A stretch of DNA of 64,000 nt from a virus, in the IMG/VR virus record IMGVR_UViG_3300047491_001293, positions 20,312 through 84,311 of that record, one strand, 5' to 3'. The position numbers and the translations under genes were made by a program. Shown here piece by piece: positions 25,259 to 33,543 of the stretch. Position 1 is the stretch's first letter. Each line of letters starts with the position of its first letter. Below the pieces are notes generated by a model, which was given only the letters and a program-made list of their open reading frames with translations, searched no databases and had not been told where the DNA came from.

Positions 25259-27542
25259 ACAATGTAGATCCAATGTTCTGACTGGTGGACACGACTGGAA
25301 TCAGCGTGGACACCTTGGCTGTGAACTGCTGCCCATCATCTGTGGATATCACGGCGGATTGTGCGCCACGGATCATTCTGAATGAAGCGATCCTTCCACT
25401 TTTTCCATAGTTCAATCCACTGGAAACAAAAACCTTATCGCCAATCCCAAAGTTTCCACCGTCCAAACCTTGCTGCCTCTCACTTGGCTGGTTTGCAGCA
25501 CTGGATGTATCCCTCTGAATGTATGTCACTGGCAGCTCAACAGCTCTTGACACACCTGGTCCTGATCTTGCGTTAAGGACCCTCAGCGATGCATAAAGAA
25601 TGTTGTTCTTTATTCTCATGCTGGTAATGACACCCTTCTTCTTGTTGCCAACAGAGAAATGCGAAACTATGAAGTGATCACCAGGCTTTAACCTCTCCCT
25701 ATTGTGCGGGTGCGAAAGTATTGCATCAAGGTTTGCCGGGGTTTGAATCTTTATCTCCTCTTTTTCACCGTCATCCATATTTTCAATGTCGTCCCTCTTG
25801 GCTCTCCTATCTTCCTTCTTTTCCTTTCTCAAGAGATCGGCATCGATTTCGGCGTCTGAACTCAAAAACCTTGGCCACATCTTGACAGTCTCATCATCCC
25901 ACTGGACCTTGACTCTCAAATCAAACACAATGTCGTCCAGTGAACCAACGCCTCTTGTGCGCAGCGAGAACGACAAAACCTTGCCCCTTTGCTTCAATTC
26001 CCTCCGCATTGGATCAATCGACCCAATCACGGTGTCGCCTTCCTTGTAGTCGATTCCTTCTGACCTCCTCTTCTCCTCAATCTTGCCCTTGTACCATTTG
26101 ATGTGATCTCGGACAGAATCAACCTTGGTCAATAGCAACAAATCAACCTGATTGTCAGACTCCTCCTCAATGTCAAACTCGGCGCTGGTTGGGTTTTTTT
26201 GGAACTGCAGTTTGGCCATGACCTGATCTGATCTCTCGTTGATGATTGAAAACCCAAGAACCTTGAAGCACTTCAATGCATATGGGGCGAACTCACGCCT
26301 TATATAGTTGAAACGGGCAATGTCGCCAACCTTGATTCCACTTGGATTGTTGGCTCTGTCCGCAGCAAGCGCATTGGCACGAGCCGCCATGCGTTCAGCC
26401 CTGTTGCGCCGTGCGACTTGCATTGACCTCTCAATGTCATCGTCAATGTCCTGCATCATATCCGTGCGTATTCTTGAGAGCAATCCAAATGGGTTGCTCA
26501 TGGAGTTTATCTTTTGGCTCAGCACCTCAAATGCCTTTGACTTGACGAAGCCGTCACTGTCTGCGTTGACATCGATGCTGCTGTACACTGTTTCGCCAGA
26601 GTCATTCTTGACTATGTCGCCATCCTTGTTCCTCTTGGGGATCAAGATAGTTTTTGGAACCTCTGGGAAACCTTGAGGTACAAAATTTTTGTCATACGCA
26701 TCACGGTTGATCCAATTGCCAAAGATGCCAACAAACTTGTCGGGGAAAAGGTTCTTTATGCTCCATGTCTCATACACATTTTTTCTTGCCGAAACTGTCT
26801 GGCTCCTAAACTTATCAATCTGCTCTGGCGTCCTTTTTATCTTTGCTGCACGCACGGCCCCAGATATGTCGGTCTTTTCGACTGGCGTCCAAGACATGCT
26901 AACAGGTTTCAATGTCTTTATGTACTCACCAACGGCATGCATGACCCCGGCAAAGACACCTGGGCCGATTGGAACCTTTATGGTCTCCACGGATCCATCA
27001 CTCTTCTTTCGGTACATCTTCCTTGTGATCTTCATATCCGTGTATTCACCGCCACGGAAGAATGATATTGACACGACACGCCTTGGGTCGCCAGATATGT
27101 TGACTGAGTAACAGGTGGGATTGTGGCCTCGGTAGCTAAGGCACCGACATGGATTCTCATTTCTTTCACTACATCCATCACCAAGAACATTGAACCTATA
27201 TGTGTAACTGTTACTTGGCACGACCTCACCAGAGTCAATGTCTGATCTTTTTGGCAGTGGCTCCAGCCAGTGTCCATCGTAAAACTTTTTGTCAAACTCC
27301 AGATCGCCAACCTTGGCCATGACGACATCGCCAGAATCCCTGTATACCTCCGCATCGTCACCATCTATGGACTTTATCACCCCATGGATCGTCTCGCCAT
27401 CAGCCTTGGCAATGACATCATCGCCAACCGCAAAGCTGCCAGATTTTTCCTCATGAAGGAGGCGCATCTGGCAATCAATAACTTCGGCAAGAAAATCAAA
27501 CTTTGACTCTTCGTTGGCGAGGAATTTCCTGAAATCACGCAT
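25257..27542 (-). CDS. large virion-associated protein with KOW-like domains
   Basis: 761 aa. Begins MRDFRKFLANEESKF, a capsid-targeting-like sequence. Several segments read like small SH3/KOW barrels: VGDDVIAKADGETIHGVI (about residue 40), GDTVIGSIDPMRRE (about 505), GDHFIVSHFSVGNKKKGVI (about 625), IGDKVFVSSGLNYGKSGRI (about 715). A Cys cluster (CSERNENPCRC, about 125) may bind metal. An Arg/Ala-rich helix (about 370-395) and a charged Lys/Glu region (about 575-605) lie between. The largest protein here; probably structural or injected, function unknown. TATATA precedes the start. Confidence 0.7.
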   Translation of the reverse strand: MRDFRKFLANEESKFDFLAEVIDCQMRLLHEEKSGSFAVGDDVIAKADGETIHGVIKSIDGDDAEVYRDSGDVVMAKVGDLEFDKKFYDGHWLEPLPKRSDIDSGEVVPSNSYTYRFNVLGDGCSERNENPCRCLSYRGHNPTCYSVNISGDPRRVVSISFFRGGEYTDMKITRKMYRKKSDGSVETIKVPIGPGVFAGVMHAVGEYIKTLKPVSMSWTPVEKTDISGAVRAAKIKRTPEQIDKFRSQTVSARKNVYETWSIKNLFPDKFVGIFGNWINRDAYDKNFVPQGFPEVPKTILIPKRNKDGDIVKNDSGETVYSSIDVNADSDGFVKSKAFEVLSQKINSMSNPFGLLSRIRTDMMQDIDDDIERSMQVARRNRAERMAARANALAADRANNPSGIKVGDIARFNYIRREFAPYALKCFKVLGFSIINERSDQVMAKLQFQKNPTSAEFDIEEESDNQVDLLLLTKVDSVRDHIKWYKGKIEEKRRSEGIDYKEGDTVIGSIDPMRRELKQRGKVLSFSLRTRGVGSLDDIVFDLRVKVQWDDETVKMWPRFLSSDAEIDADLLRKEKKEDRRAKRDDIENMDDGEKEEIKIQTPANLDAILSHPHNRERLKPGDHFIVSHFSVGNKKKGVITSMRIKNNILYASLRVLNARSGPGVSRAVELPVTYIQRDTSSAANQPSERQQGLDGGNFGIGDKVFVSSGLNYGKSGRIASFRMIRGAQSAVISTDDGQQFTAKVSTLIPVVSTSQNIGSTL

Positions 27543-27545
27543 GAA

Positions 27546-27752
27546 CTATATATTTTTTTTGCCAGAAGATTTGCGAATATATTTGCGAAGGAAGAAAAAT
27601 GCCTGGTCAATTGTCATTCTCTCCTCATCTTTTCCAGACCTGTGCTCTGGCATGATTATGTAAAAGCCATCGGAGTCAACCGTGGCGATGCCACGGCCAA
27701 CTAGGAATGAGTCAACCACGCTTTTCCTCACACTGTCAATCATGCTTTCCAT
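27546..27752 (-). CDS. hypothetical small protein
   Basis: 68 aa from the ATG at 27752 (a start at 27743 is equally possible); longer frames overlap the BPSL0761-like gene extensively. Pattern DGFYIIMPEHRSG...MTIDQAFFFLRKYIRKSS. No family recognised. Overlaps the upstream gene by about 17 bases and lies 3 bases before the 25257-27542 gene. Confidence 0.55.
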   Translation of the reverse strand: MESMIDSVRKSVVDSFLVGRGIATVDSDGFYIIMPEHRSGKDEERMTIDQAFFFLRKYIRKSSGKKNI

Positions 27753-27975
27753 TGTTGCGCCCACTGAGATCAAATCTGTACTTGTCTGAGAACACGCTTG
27801 GCGCCATTTCCCCAGCATTCTCTATGTCCAATGGGGTCGGGAAATGGCGCAAGGCATCCGCAGCTCTCTTCCTGATCTCCCTTGGAACCCTTGGAGTGGC
27901 CTTGGTGTCAAGAAGCTCAATCAAGAATTGCCTTGCCTTCAATATGCTGTTTGTTCTCTCATGCGGAAGGGTCAT
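27736..27975 (-). CDS. BPSL0761-family small protein
   Basis: 79 aa. MTLPHERTNSILKARQFLIE then TPRVPREIRKRAADALRHFP then PSVF matches, from memory, the BPSL0761 family (M-T-x-P-x-E-R-T, L-L-x-x, P-x-x-[IV]-R-x-x-A-x-x-[LA]-L-R-H-[YF]-P). The family is found in proteobacteria and mobile elements; function unknown. One of five tiny genes in a leftward strip. Confidence 0.75.
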   Translation of the reverse strand: MTLPHERTNSILKARQFLIELLDTKATPRVPREIRKRAADALRHFPTPLDIENAGEMAPSVFSDKYRFDLSGRNNGKHD

Positions 27976-27978
27976 GCT

Positions 27979-28230
27979 TCACTCCCATAGCCTGTACTTG
28001 TTGTATATGAGTTCCTCGCAATCCATCACAGCGGTTCTTTTTGCGTACTTCACTGGTGTGTAGAATTGCATGCCAGACTCATCGGTGTAATCTGGCTTTG
28101 TTTCACGCTCATGTATATAAAGTATGTCAATTATCTCAAGAGCAGTTCGCTTCCTAATGTGCGAAAGCTTGTAGAAATGGTATGATATAAGGCCAAAAAC
28201 CAGGACACCAAGCGTCACGACCCTGATCAT
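27979..28230 (-). CDS. small membrane-anchored protein
   Basis: 83 aa from the ATG at 28230, directly after the stop of the 44-aa gene. One N-terminal transmembrane segment (VVTLGVLVFGLISYHF, residues 3-18), then a charged cytoplasmic or periplasmic domain with YIHERETKPDYTDESGMQFY. Ribosome site GGTGG. No family recognised. Confidence 0.6.
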   Translation of the reverse strand: MIRVVTLGVLVFGLISYHFYKLSHIRKRTALEIIDILYIHERETKPDYTDESGMQFYTPVKYAKRTAVMDCEELIYNKYRLWE

Positions 28231-28231
28231 G

Positions 28232-28366
28232 TTACCACCCATCATTCTTGCTGCGAAACCATGTGTTCTGCCTATCGGAGATCCGACGCAACAGTATGCA
28301 GGTTCCAATGAATGCAAAAAAAACAGCACAAGAAGCACCCAGCAAAAAGCCAATGATGAATTCCAT
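28232..28366 (-). CDS. 44-aa single-span membrane protein
   Basis: Short ORF with GAGGAG at good spacing. Residues 2-26 are a transmembrane helix (EFIIGFLLGASCAVFFAFIG...), followed by a basic tail (LRRISDRQN) and stop, and the next gene's ATG follows immediately (28230). Size and topology recall small phage membrane proteins such as holin or antiholin accessory proteins, but that is guesswork. Confidence 0.6.
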   Translation of the reverse strand: MEFIIGFLLGASCAVFFAFIGTCILLRRISDRQNTWFRSKNDGW

Positions 28367-28380
28367 GTCATCTCCTCAGA

Positions 28381-28680
28381 TCAAACAACCAGACCTTCCA
28401 TGATTCCATATATTGTTTTGCTATTTAGGAACTTGGGATTTATGTGGCTTGGAATTTTTATGCCACGGAAGAAATACTCCACCTTGCCACCCTTTGTCAA
28501 ATGCAAACCATGTTTGAGTCCGTGGCAATACCAAGTCGCCGTTGTGTCGGTCACAAGTGCTGGCTCTGTGTCGGAATGGAGACGGCCTTCTTCATCATAA
28601 ATTTCACGATTCTGGCCAAATGGGTATTCTAGGAAGCATGGGGCTACTCTTTCCTTCCATGACTCAATAATTTCATCCAT
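28381..28680 (-). CDS. short DUF6745-like paralog
   Basis: 99 aa. EYPFGQNREIYDEEGRLHSD..PA, GLKHGLHLTKGGKVEYFF and IKIPSH align with the N-terminal half of the 195-aa protein at 1685-2272 (EFPFGQ...EDGRLHRDDGPA, NGRRHG, ITYYYENIRVPPH). It lacks the C-terminal NAEVR/EAVAWTFGL part and the RQGD partner. Either a stand-alone N-terminal module or a truncated duplicate. Function unknown. Confidence 0.7.
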   Translation of the reverse strand: MDEIIESWKERVAPCFLEYPFGQNREIYDEEGRLHSDTEPALVTDTTATWYCHGLKHGLHLTKGGKVEYFFRGIKIPSHINPKFLNSKTIYGIMEGLVV

Positions 28681-28744
28681 GATTCACCTCACTTCACAAA
28701 AATTATACTACACAAAGTGAAAATATAAAGTACATGATGGCTCT

Positions 28745-29038
28745 CTAAGCGAAATTGACTTCACCAGACTTTACATTCGCTATCGTGGCTATCTCTTGAA
28801 GCTTGATTTCAAGTACTTGATTTGTTGTCTCAAGGCTGGAAACCTTTTCACGCAATTTTTTGGACTCATTTTGAGATTTTAACACTTGTTGCTGCAAGTT
28901 TCCATTGTCATTGGTCAAAAGATTGATTTCATTCTGCAAATCTAAAATTTGCTTCTCAAGTTTGAAAACCTTGTCTTCAAAATCCAATATGACATTGTTT
29001 GCTGTGTTTTTTTCAAAAACCTTAAATATGTTGAACAT
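28745..29038 (-). CDS. coiled-coil protein
   Basis: 97 aa. Residues 18-85 form a nearly continuous heptad coiled coil (VFKLEKQILDLQNEINLL...). Short hydrophobic N-terminus (FNIFKVF). AAAAGGGGG upstream. Function unknown; may be a scaffold or tail-associated rod. Confidence 0.65.
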   Translation of the reverse strand: MFNIFKVFEKNTANNVILDFEDKVFKLEKQILDLQNEINLLTNDNGNLQQQVLKSQNESKKLREKVSSLETTNQVLEIKLQEIATIANVKSGEVNFA

Positions 29039-29054
29039 ACAATCCCCCTTTTAA

Positions 29055-29219
29055 TTAAAGGAGTTTGTCGTCCAAATCTTCCACGATGTTTTCATCTGAG
29101 GCGAACCCATAAGGGCAGTTTTTACAGCCACCATGGCAACACCTTCCCCTGCGGAGGAGGAATTCACTCGTCAAAACCATGAGGCCATCCTCGTAATAAA
29201 AATCAATGCCCTCAACCAT
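29055..29219 (-). CDS. DUF5522-like Cys-rich protein
   Basis: 54 aa from the ATG at 29219; starts at 29249 and 29282 are also in frame. FYYEDGLMVLTSEFLLRRGRCC then GGCKNCPYGF (C-C-x3-C-x2-C) matches the pattern of DUF5522 (GxxVFTxxYHLxRGxCCxxxCxxCPY). Probably binds a metal or cluster. In bacteria this is a stand-alone small protein of unknown role. Confidence 0.7.
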   Translation of the reverse strand: MVEGIDFYYEDGLMVLTSEFLLRRGRCCHGGCKNCPYGFASDENIVEDLDDKLL

Positions 29220-29274
29220 ATTGATTTTCCCATGCGTCAAGAGTATCATGTCCCTAGAAAGAAGGGAGTCTGAC

Positions 29275-29559
29275 ATGTACATTTTTTCGGCAATTCTTTT
29301 CCTTGTTGGCCTATTGAGCGTCCCAATGGCTCTTGCATGCGTTTATGCCTCACATGGTCTCCTTGAGAGGAAAGATGGGAGTTTAAACTTCACACACATC
29401 ACAGTGTGGCTCTGTACCACACCACTGCCAGCGATATGCTTCATTGGGATGGCAGAGTGCTTGCTGAACGGGTCTTTCTATGTTGGGTGCTTTGGGGCCA
29501 TATTGGCTATAGTTGATGCGGCCATCATAGCGCCACTGTTGATAAGCAAAGAAATGTGA
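29275..29559 (+). CDS. small multi-span membrane protein
   Basis: 94 aa from the ATG at 29275 (GGGAG upstream). Three hydrophobic segments: IFSAILFLVGLLSVPMAL (about 3-20), ITVWLCTTPLPAICFIGM (about 43-60) and CFGAILAIVDAAIIAPLLI (about 72-90). No family recognised. Overlaps the upstream ends of the opposite-strand DUF5522-like frame if that uses its longest start. Its stop codon lies inside a 13-bp hairpin. Confidence 0.6.
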   Translation: MYIFSAILFLVGLLSVPMALACVYASHGLLERKDGSLNFTHITVWLCTTPLPAICFIGMAECLLNGSFYVGCFGAILAIVDAAIIAPLLISKEM

Positions 29560-29586
29560 AACAGCGGGTAAAAACCCGCTGTTTCA
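29557..29586. terminator. 13-bp perfect hairpin between convergent genes
   Basis: TGAAACAGCGGGT and its exact complement with an AAAA loop. It contains the stop codon of the rightward gene. No T run follows on either strand, so it may work as a processing or weak bidirectional terminator site. Confidence 0.6.
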
Positions 29587-29610
29587 AAAAATAACTGGAT
29601 AAAATTAAAA

Positions 29611-30051
29611 TTAGGGCTTTACGCCAGATGGATCAAAATCCGCACCAGGTGCTGGTTTGGCAGCCGTGGTCGGTATGGTTCCAGGCATCTGTTTGTTCTG
29701 GACTTGTGATGCTTGGCTTTCCAGTTCCTTGATAGTTTGATCAAGCCATCTGACCATTGGCATTGCTTTAACGCCACCGGCAACACCAGTGGTGGTTGAA
29801 TCCTTCCAATTAGGATCTTTACTTATAGCATCCAAGGCCTTTTTCAATGCGTCAACGGCATTGTCATATTTCACCTTGGGGCCAGCCACTTGGCTATAGG
29901 CAGCTTGGCTGCCCTGCTTAACACCTTGCCAAAGCTGCTTTGCGCCCTGCCAAAGGTTTTTGCCAAAGTCCATGAGTCCAGCCTCATCAATGCCAATGCT
30001 TTCATACAACTTCGGATCACGATGTTCAAGATATTCACTAAATTTGTACAT
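29611..30051 (-). CDS. hypothetical virion protein with capsid-targeting-like N-terminus
   Basis: 146 aa. MYKFSEYLEHRDPKLYESIGIDEAGL: F-x-x-Y-L-E near the start. A tryptophan repeat (NLWQGAKQLWQGVKQG) forms an amphipathic helix, followed by Ala-rich helices and a Pro/Ala tail. TATAAATT upstream. Probably a late structural or internal head protein. Confidence 0.65.
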   Translation of the reverse strand: MYKFSEYLEHRDPKLYESIGIDEAGLMDFGKNLWQGAKQLWQGVKQGSQAAYSQVAGPKVKYDNAVDALKKALDAISKDPNWKDSTTTGVAGGVKAMPMVRWLDQTIKELESQASQVQNKQMPGTIPTTAAKPAPGADFDPSGVKP

Positions 30052-30105
30052 GTTATTTCTCCAATTCTTGGAACTAAAGCTAGTTATGGTTCCTCACGCA
30101 AAAAT

Positions 30106-30120
30106 AGTTTAATTTATAAA
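30106..30120 (-). promoter_or_regulatory. late-promoter-like 15-mer shared with 61347-61361
   Basis: The minus strand reads TTTATAAATTAAACT, identical to the element before the sigma-70-like gene at 61315. It contains TATAAATT. Located 55 bases before the ATG at 30051. Confidence 0.55.
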
Positions 30121-30197
30121 AAAATATCACTTGATTTTTGACCCAAAAAGAATTTTGATGAAGTGGCATATTTCATCAATCCATGGAGGTCAATGTC

Positions 30198-31004
30198 ATG
30201 AAAAGAGGATATGTGCGTGAAGATGGAATGGTGTACGCAAGGATGCTCGATGGTAAACCTCTCTGGCTCACAAGAGAGCAGTACGACAAGAGAGAGGTGG
30301 CCAGAAAGAAGTATGTCAAGGAATGTTTCGCCATGTACAAGAGGAGAAGGCAGTGCGTCAGGAAGATAGGCGAGTATGATCACAGGAGGAACCTCTATTT
30401 TGTTGGGGTGTCATCCTCTGGCAAAGAGGTTTGGAGGGGTCGTGCCTTTTACGAGAGATTTCTTGACAAGGTCAAGAGAAGCAAGTCAAGGTACAACCAG
30501 AGGTGCAAGGATCTGCCACCAACAGACCTTGTCATAGGTTCGCCACACCCAACAAAACCGGGCATTTTCGTTACAAACAAGGTTGGGAACAAATGCTTCT
30601 TCGGCAACAAGGCAAAACTGCAGAAGCGCCTTGAGAGCATTAGGATGGCATACACAAAGAGGCACTACAAGGCCAAGAAGCGCCGTGCTCTGGCCCTTGA
30701 GGGAATAGTCAGAAAAAGGCGTGGTGAGACTCGATTAGAGGACAGCAAGATTTTCTTCGAGTATGACAGGATCGGCAAGGAGATATGGCTTGACCCAGTG
30801 GAATTCCACAGAAGAAGAAACAAGGACTGTGAGCGTCGAAGGCAATATCGTAAATTGCGGAAGCAGAAAACATGCCAGGAATCGAACTCCCAAGCATCAT
30901 CACCCCTCCATTCAGTGGATTTGCTGTCTCCAAGCACAACGGGCAGCTCATGTTTGTCGAAGGAAGAAACTATGAGCAGCGCAACCAGTGCACAAGGCAG
31001 CTGA
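30198..31004 (+). CDS. basic hypothetical protein, 3' end overlapping GT90 gene
   Basis: 268 aa from the ATG at 30198 (GGAGG upstream). Very Arg/Lys-rich, with three similar blocks: Y-x-R-x-L-x-G-K-x-L-W-L-T-R-E-Q-Y (about 11-27), YFVGVSSSGKEVWRGRAFY (about 69-87) and FEYDRIGKEIWLDPVEFH (about 192-209). These look like a repeated module of a beta hairpin 'G-K-E-[IV]-W' plus helix. The last about 42 residues (Ser/Thr-rich) are read out of frame from the next gene, a 133-base overlap. Nucleic-acid binding is plausible. Confidence 0.65.
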   Translation: MKRGYVREDGMVYARMLDGKPLWLTREQYDKREVARKKYVKECFAMYKRRRQCVRKIGEYDHRRNLYFVGVSSSGKEVWRGRAFYERFLDKVKRSKSRYNQRCKDLPPTDLVIGSPHPTKPGIFVTNKVGNKCFFGNKAKLQKRLESIRMAYTKRHYKAKKRRALALEGIVRKRRGETRLEDSKIFFEYDRIGKEIWLDPVEFHRRRNKDCERRRQYRKLRKQKTCQESNSQASSPLHSVDLLSPSTTGSSCLSKEETMSSATSAQGS

Positions 31005-31726
31005 TCGCAGATGTAGTTTCCAAGTTCCAAGTGCCAGACTTCGGGTGGACAATAGTCAACACCGATGACATGGACCTCTACAAGACCTACTTTGGCTACA
31101 GGGTCTTGTGCTTCTCGACATTCAATGGTGACTTCAGCCAGACCGTCCCGGACTTCACATATGGTGGGTGGCCAGAGGTTGGCATAGACAGCTTTGAGGG
31201 AACCTGCGCCAGCATGGAGGCCGGTGGCATGGATCCATATGCAATGAACGCAATCGGCTGGCGTGGGGCTCTTACACATTACAACAGGCGCCTAATTGTC
31301 CAGATGCACGATGGAGCAAACATAGACGCCATCTGGATCGAGTGGGACACGACAAACCCAGAGAGGCTGGTGTGCAGGAACAACTTTGTCAGCCTCCCAG
31401 ACCACCCAAGGCGCTGGAGGTTCCTCATCGATGTTGAGGCGCATGGTTGGAGTGGCAGGCTAAAGTTCTTTTTCTTTGCCAACAGGCCAGTGTTTATACA
31501 GGACAGGCCGTACAAAGAGTGGTACTTCCAGCACTTGAAGCCATGGGTGCACTATGTGCCAGTTGCAAGGGACATGTCAGACTTGCGTGCCAACATGGAA
31601 AGGGTCAGAGCAGACCATGCCCTTGAGATGTCACTACGCCGCAACGCCCTTGAGTTCGCCAAAACAAGACTGTCACGGGATGCTGCACATGAGCGATGGG
31701 CAGAGGCCCTAAGGTCACTTGCTTAA
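30872..31726 (+). CDS. GT90 (CAP10-like) glycosyltransferase
   Basis: 284 aa, GGAAG upstream of the ATG. The C-terminal half carries the CAP10/POGLUT signature: RFLIDVEAHGWSGRLKFFF, RPVFIQDRPYKEWYFQHLKPWVHYVPVARD and LRANMERVRADHALE. The central region (GGWPEVGIDSFEGTC, NAIGWRGALTH) is also typical of GT90. Usually transfers xylose, glucose or another sugar to protein or polysaccharide. Its first 133 bases overlap the 3' end of the preceding gene in another frame. Confidence 0.85.
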   Translation: MPGIELPSIITPPFSGFAVSKHNGQLMFVEGRNYEQRNQCTRQLIADVVSKFQVPDFGWTIVNTDDMDLYKTYFGYRVLCFSTFNGDFSQTVPDFTYGGWPEVGIDSFEGTCASMEAGGMDPYAMNAIGWRGALTHYNRRLIVQMHDGANIDAIWIEWDTTNPERLVCRNNFVSLPDHPRRWRFLIDVEAHGWSGRLKFFFFANRPVFIQDRPYKEWYFQHLKPWVHYVPVARDMSDLRANMERVRADHALEMSLRRNALEFAKTRLSRDAAHERWAEALRSLA

Positions 31727-31875
31727 TTGAAATATTTAAACAATTTTTGCTAGAATAATATCAACTTCAAACTTAACGATCATTGTTTCACATAAATTTG
31801 CCTTATGTTAAATTTGAGAAGTAAATTCAATTGTTGAAACCAAACCATTCAGAGATTGATTTTTAGCATCGTTCA

Positions 31876-31883
31876 TATAAATA
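31876..31883 (+). promoter_or_regulatory. T4-type late promoter TATAAATA
   Basis: Exact TATAAATA, 16 bases before the strong ribosome-site region AAAGAGGAG and the ATG at 31900. The 173-base gap before it is AT-rich and holds no gene. Confidence 0.75.
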
Positions 31884-31899
31884 AAAAGAGGAGATAATC

Positions 31900-33543
31900 A
31901 TGTCAAATGGAATAACAAGTCAATCTGGACCAGCATATAAATCAGTTGTAGTTGAATACAAAGACGGGGCATCCAACATAACCGTAACTCCAGAAACACC
32001 CTTGCCAGTTACTGGGACTATTACAACTGGAGATTCTGGTTTACCAGAAGCAGATCCGCTTCCAGTATTTCAACCAGTTTCACAAGGAGCTTTTGGTGAT
32101 CAAATAGTAGCAAATCTAAGTCAAGAAATTTCATTAATGTTTAATTATCATGTAGATTCAGATGTGTTAAGCACTTTAACACAGAGCAGTGCCAGTGTAA
32201 CCACAGCTAATTCAAAAATGATTTTAGCAACTGGTGGTGTTATGGGGTCTTTAGCCGTTGTAAAAAGCAAAGATTATTTAAGATACAGACCCGGATATGG
32301 TGGACTGGCTAGATTTACTTTGGGAGTAACAACAGGATACACTGGCACCGAACAAACTGCTGGAGTTGGAAATGAAGAGGATGGCTTTTTTTTCAGCTAC
32401 AGAGATCATGATGAGTCTGGAAATCCAGATATGTGTATTGTAAGAAGATCTTTTGGTGCAAGAGAAATAAGATACCTTACGATAACAAATGGATCAAGCT
32501 CCGCTGCCAACACAACAATTACTCTTAATAGTGTTGCTGTAACCGTTGCTGTAAGCAACAATTCTAATGCAGTAAATCAAACTGCAACCAATATAGCAAA
32601 TAATTTTACCTCTACTGACTGGACAGCTTCAGCACATGGCAACATAGTTGTGTTTCGTGCTGTGCATGCTGGTGTAAAAAGTGGAACATATAGCTTTTCC
32701 GCTGGCACATCTGGAATTACCACAAGTCCATCTGGAGAACTCACTCAAAAAGTAGCTGGTGTCAACAAAAACGAAGAAGTCATTTCAAGTGCCAACTGGA
32801 ATTATGATAAAGCTGATGGTACGGGAACTTTGCCAGATTTAGATTGGAGCAAAGGAAATGTGTACCAGATCAAATATCAGTGGTTGGGATATGGTATGAT
32901 TCAGTTTTATATTGAAGATCCAACTTTGGGAAGATTTATTAGAGTTCACGCTATAGAATATGCAAATACAAGCACCATTCCAACCGTGGGCAATCCCACA
33001 TTTCCATTTTACTTTCACGCAAGTAATTCCAATTCAGTACAAAATATAAGCATGTTTACTTCATCATGTGGTGGTTTTGTGGAAGGAAATACTGGCAGAA
33101 GCACTGGAGGAAATCAAAAAACATATACTGTATCAGATAGTTGTGGAGATTCTGGGACCCTAATAGCAACTCTGTTTAATCCAAATAACTTTAAAAGTAA
33201 AAATTCCAGAGTTCAAGTGTCCATTTCTGATATTTCTGCTTCGGCTGCCTCGCCAGTAACATTTAGATTTTACAGAAATGCAGCTTTGACTGGGACAGCA
33301 AGTTGGACTTCTATAGGAACCAACAGTTGCATGTATTATGACGAGGGATCTACAAGTTTTTCTGGTGGTGATTTAGCCTGTGCGATACGAGTAGAACATC
33401 AATCAAACAATAATTTAACTGCCAGAGACATTAGCGATGGCATTTTAACATTACATCCGGGTGACACATTAAGCATTGTCGCCACTTCAGATTCTGGCAC
33501 CGTTAAAGTTGGATGTTCAATCAACTGGGTTGAATACTTATAA
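31900..33543 (+). CDS. fibre- or head-decoration-like structural protein
   Basis: 547 aa. Beta-rich and Ser/Thr/Gly/Asn-rich throughout, with few charged residues. Residues about 160-290 (EDGFFFSYRDHDESG, REIRYLTITNGSSSAANTTITLNSVAVTVAV) match a domain seen in fibre-like proteins of large phages and algal viruses ('LTIT..s...n.titLNg.av.v.vt'). It ends in jelly-roll-like strands. DNA is clearly more AT-rich than the flanks. It has the only exact TATAAATA late promoter in the window, so it is very likely an abundant late virion surface protein. Confidence 0.75.
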   Translation: MSNGITSQSGPAYKSVVVEYKDGASNITVTPETPLPVTGTITTGDSGLPEADPLPVFQPVSQGAFGDQIVANLSQEISLMFNYHVDSDVLSTLTQSSASVTTANSKMILATGGVMGSLAVVKSKDYLRYRPGYGGLARFTLGVTTGYTGTEQTAGVGNEEDGFFFSYRDHDESGNPDMCIVRRSFGAREIRYLTITNGSSSAANTTITLNSVAVTVAVSNNSNAVNQTATNIANNFTSTDWTASAHGNIVVFRAVHAGVKSGTYSFSAGTSGITTSPSGELTQKVAGVNKNEEVISSANWNYDKADGTGTLPDLDWSKGNVYQIKYQWLGYGMIQFYIEDPTLGRFIRVHAIEYANTSTIPTVGNPTFPFYFHASNSNSVQNISMFTSSCGGFVEGNTGRSTGGNQKTYTVSDSCGDSGTLIATLFNPNNFKSKNSRVQVSISDISASAASPVTFRFYRNAALTGTASWTSIGTNSCMYYDEGSTSFSGGDLACAIRVEHQSNNNLTARDISDGILTLHPGDTLSIVATSDSGTVKVGCSINWVEYL

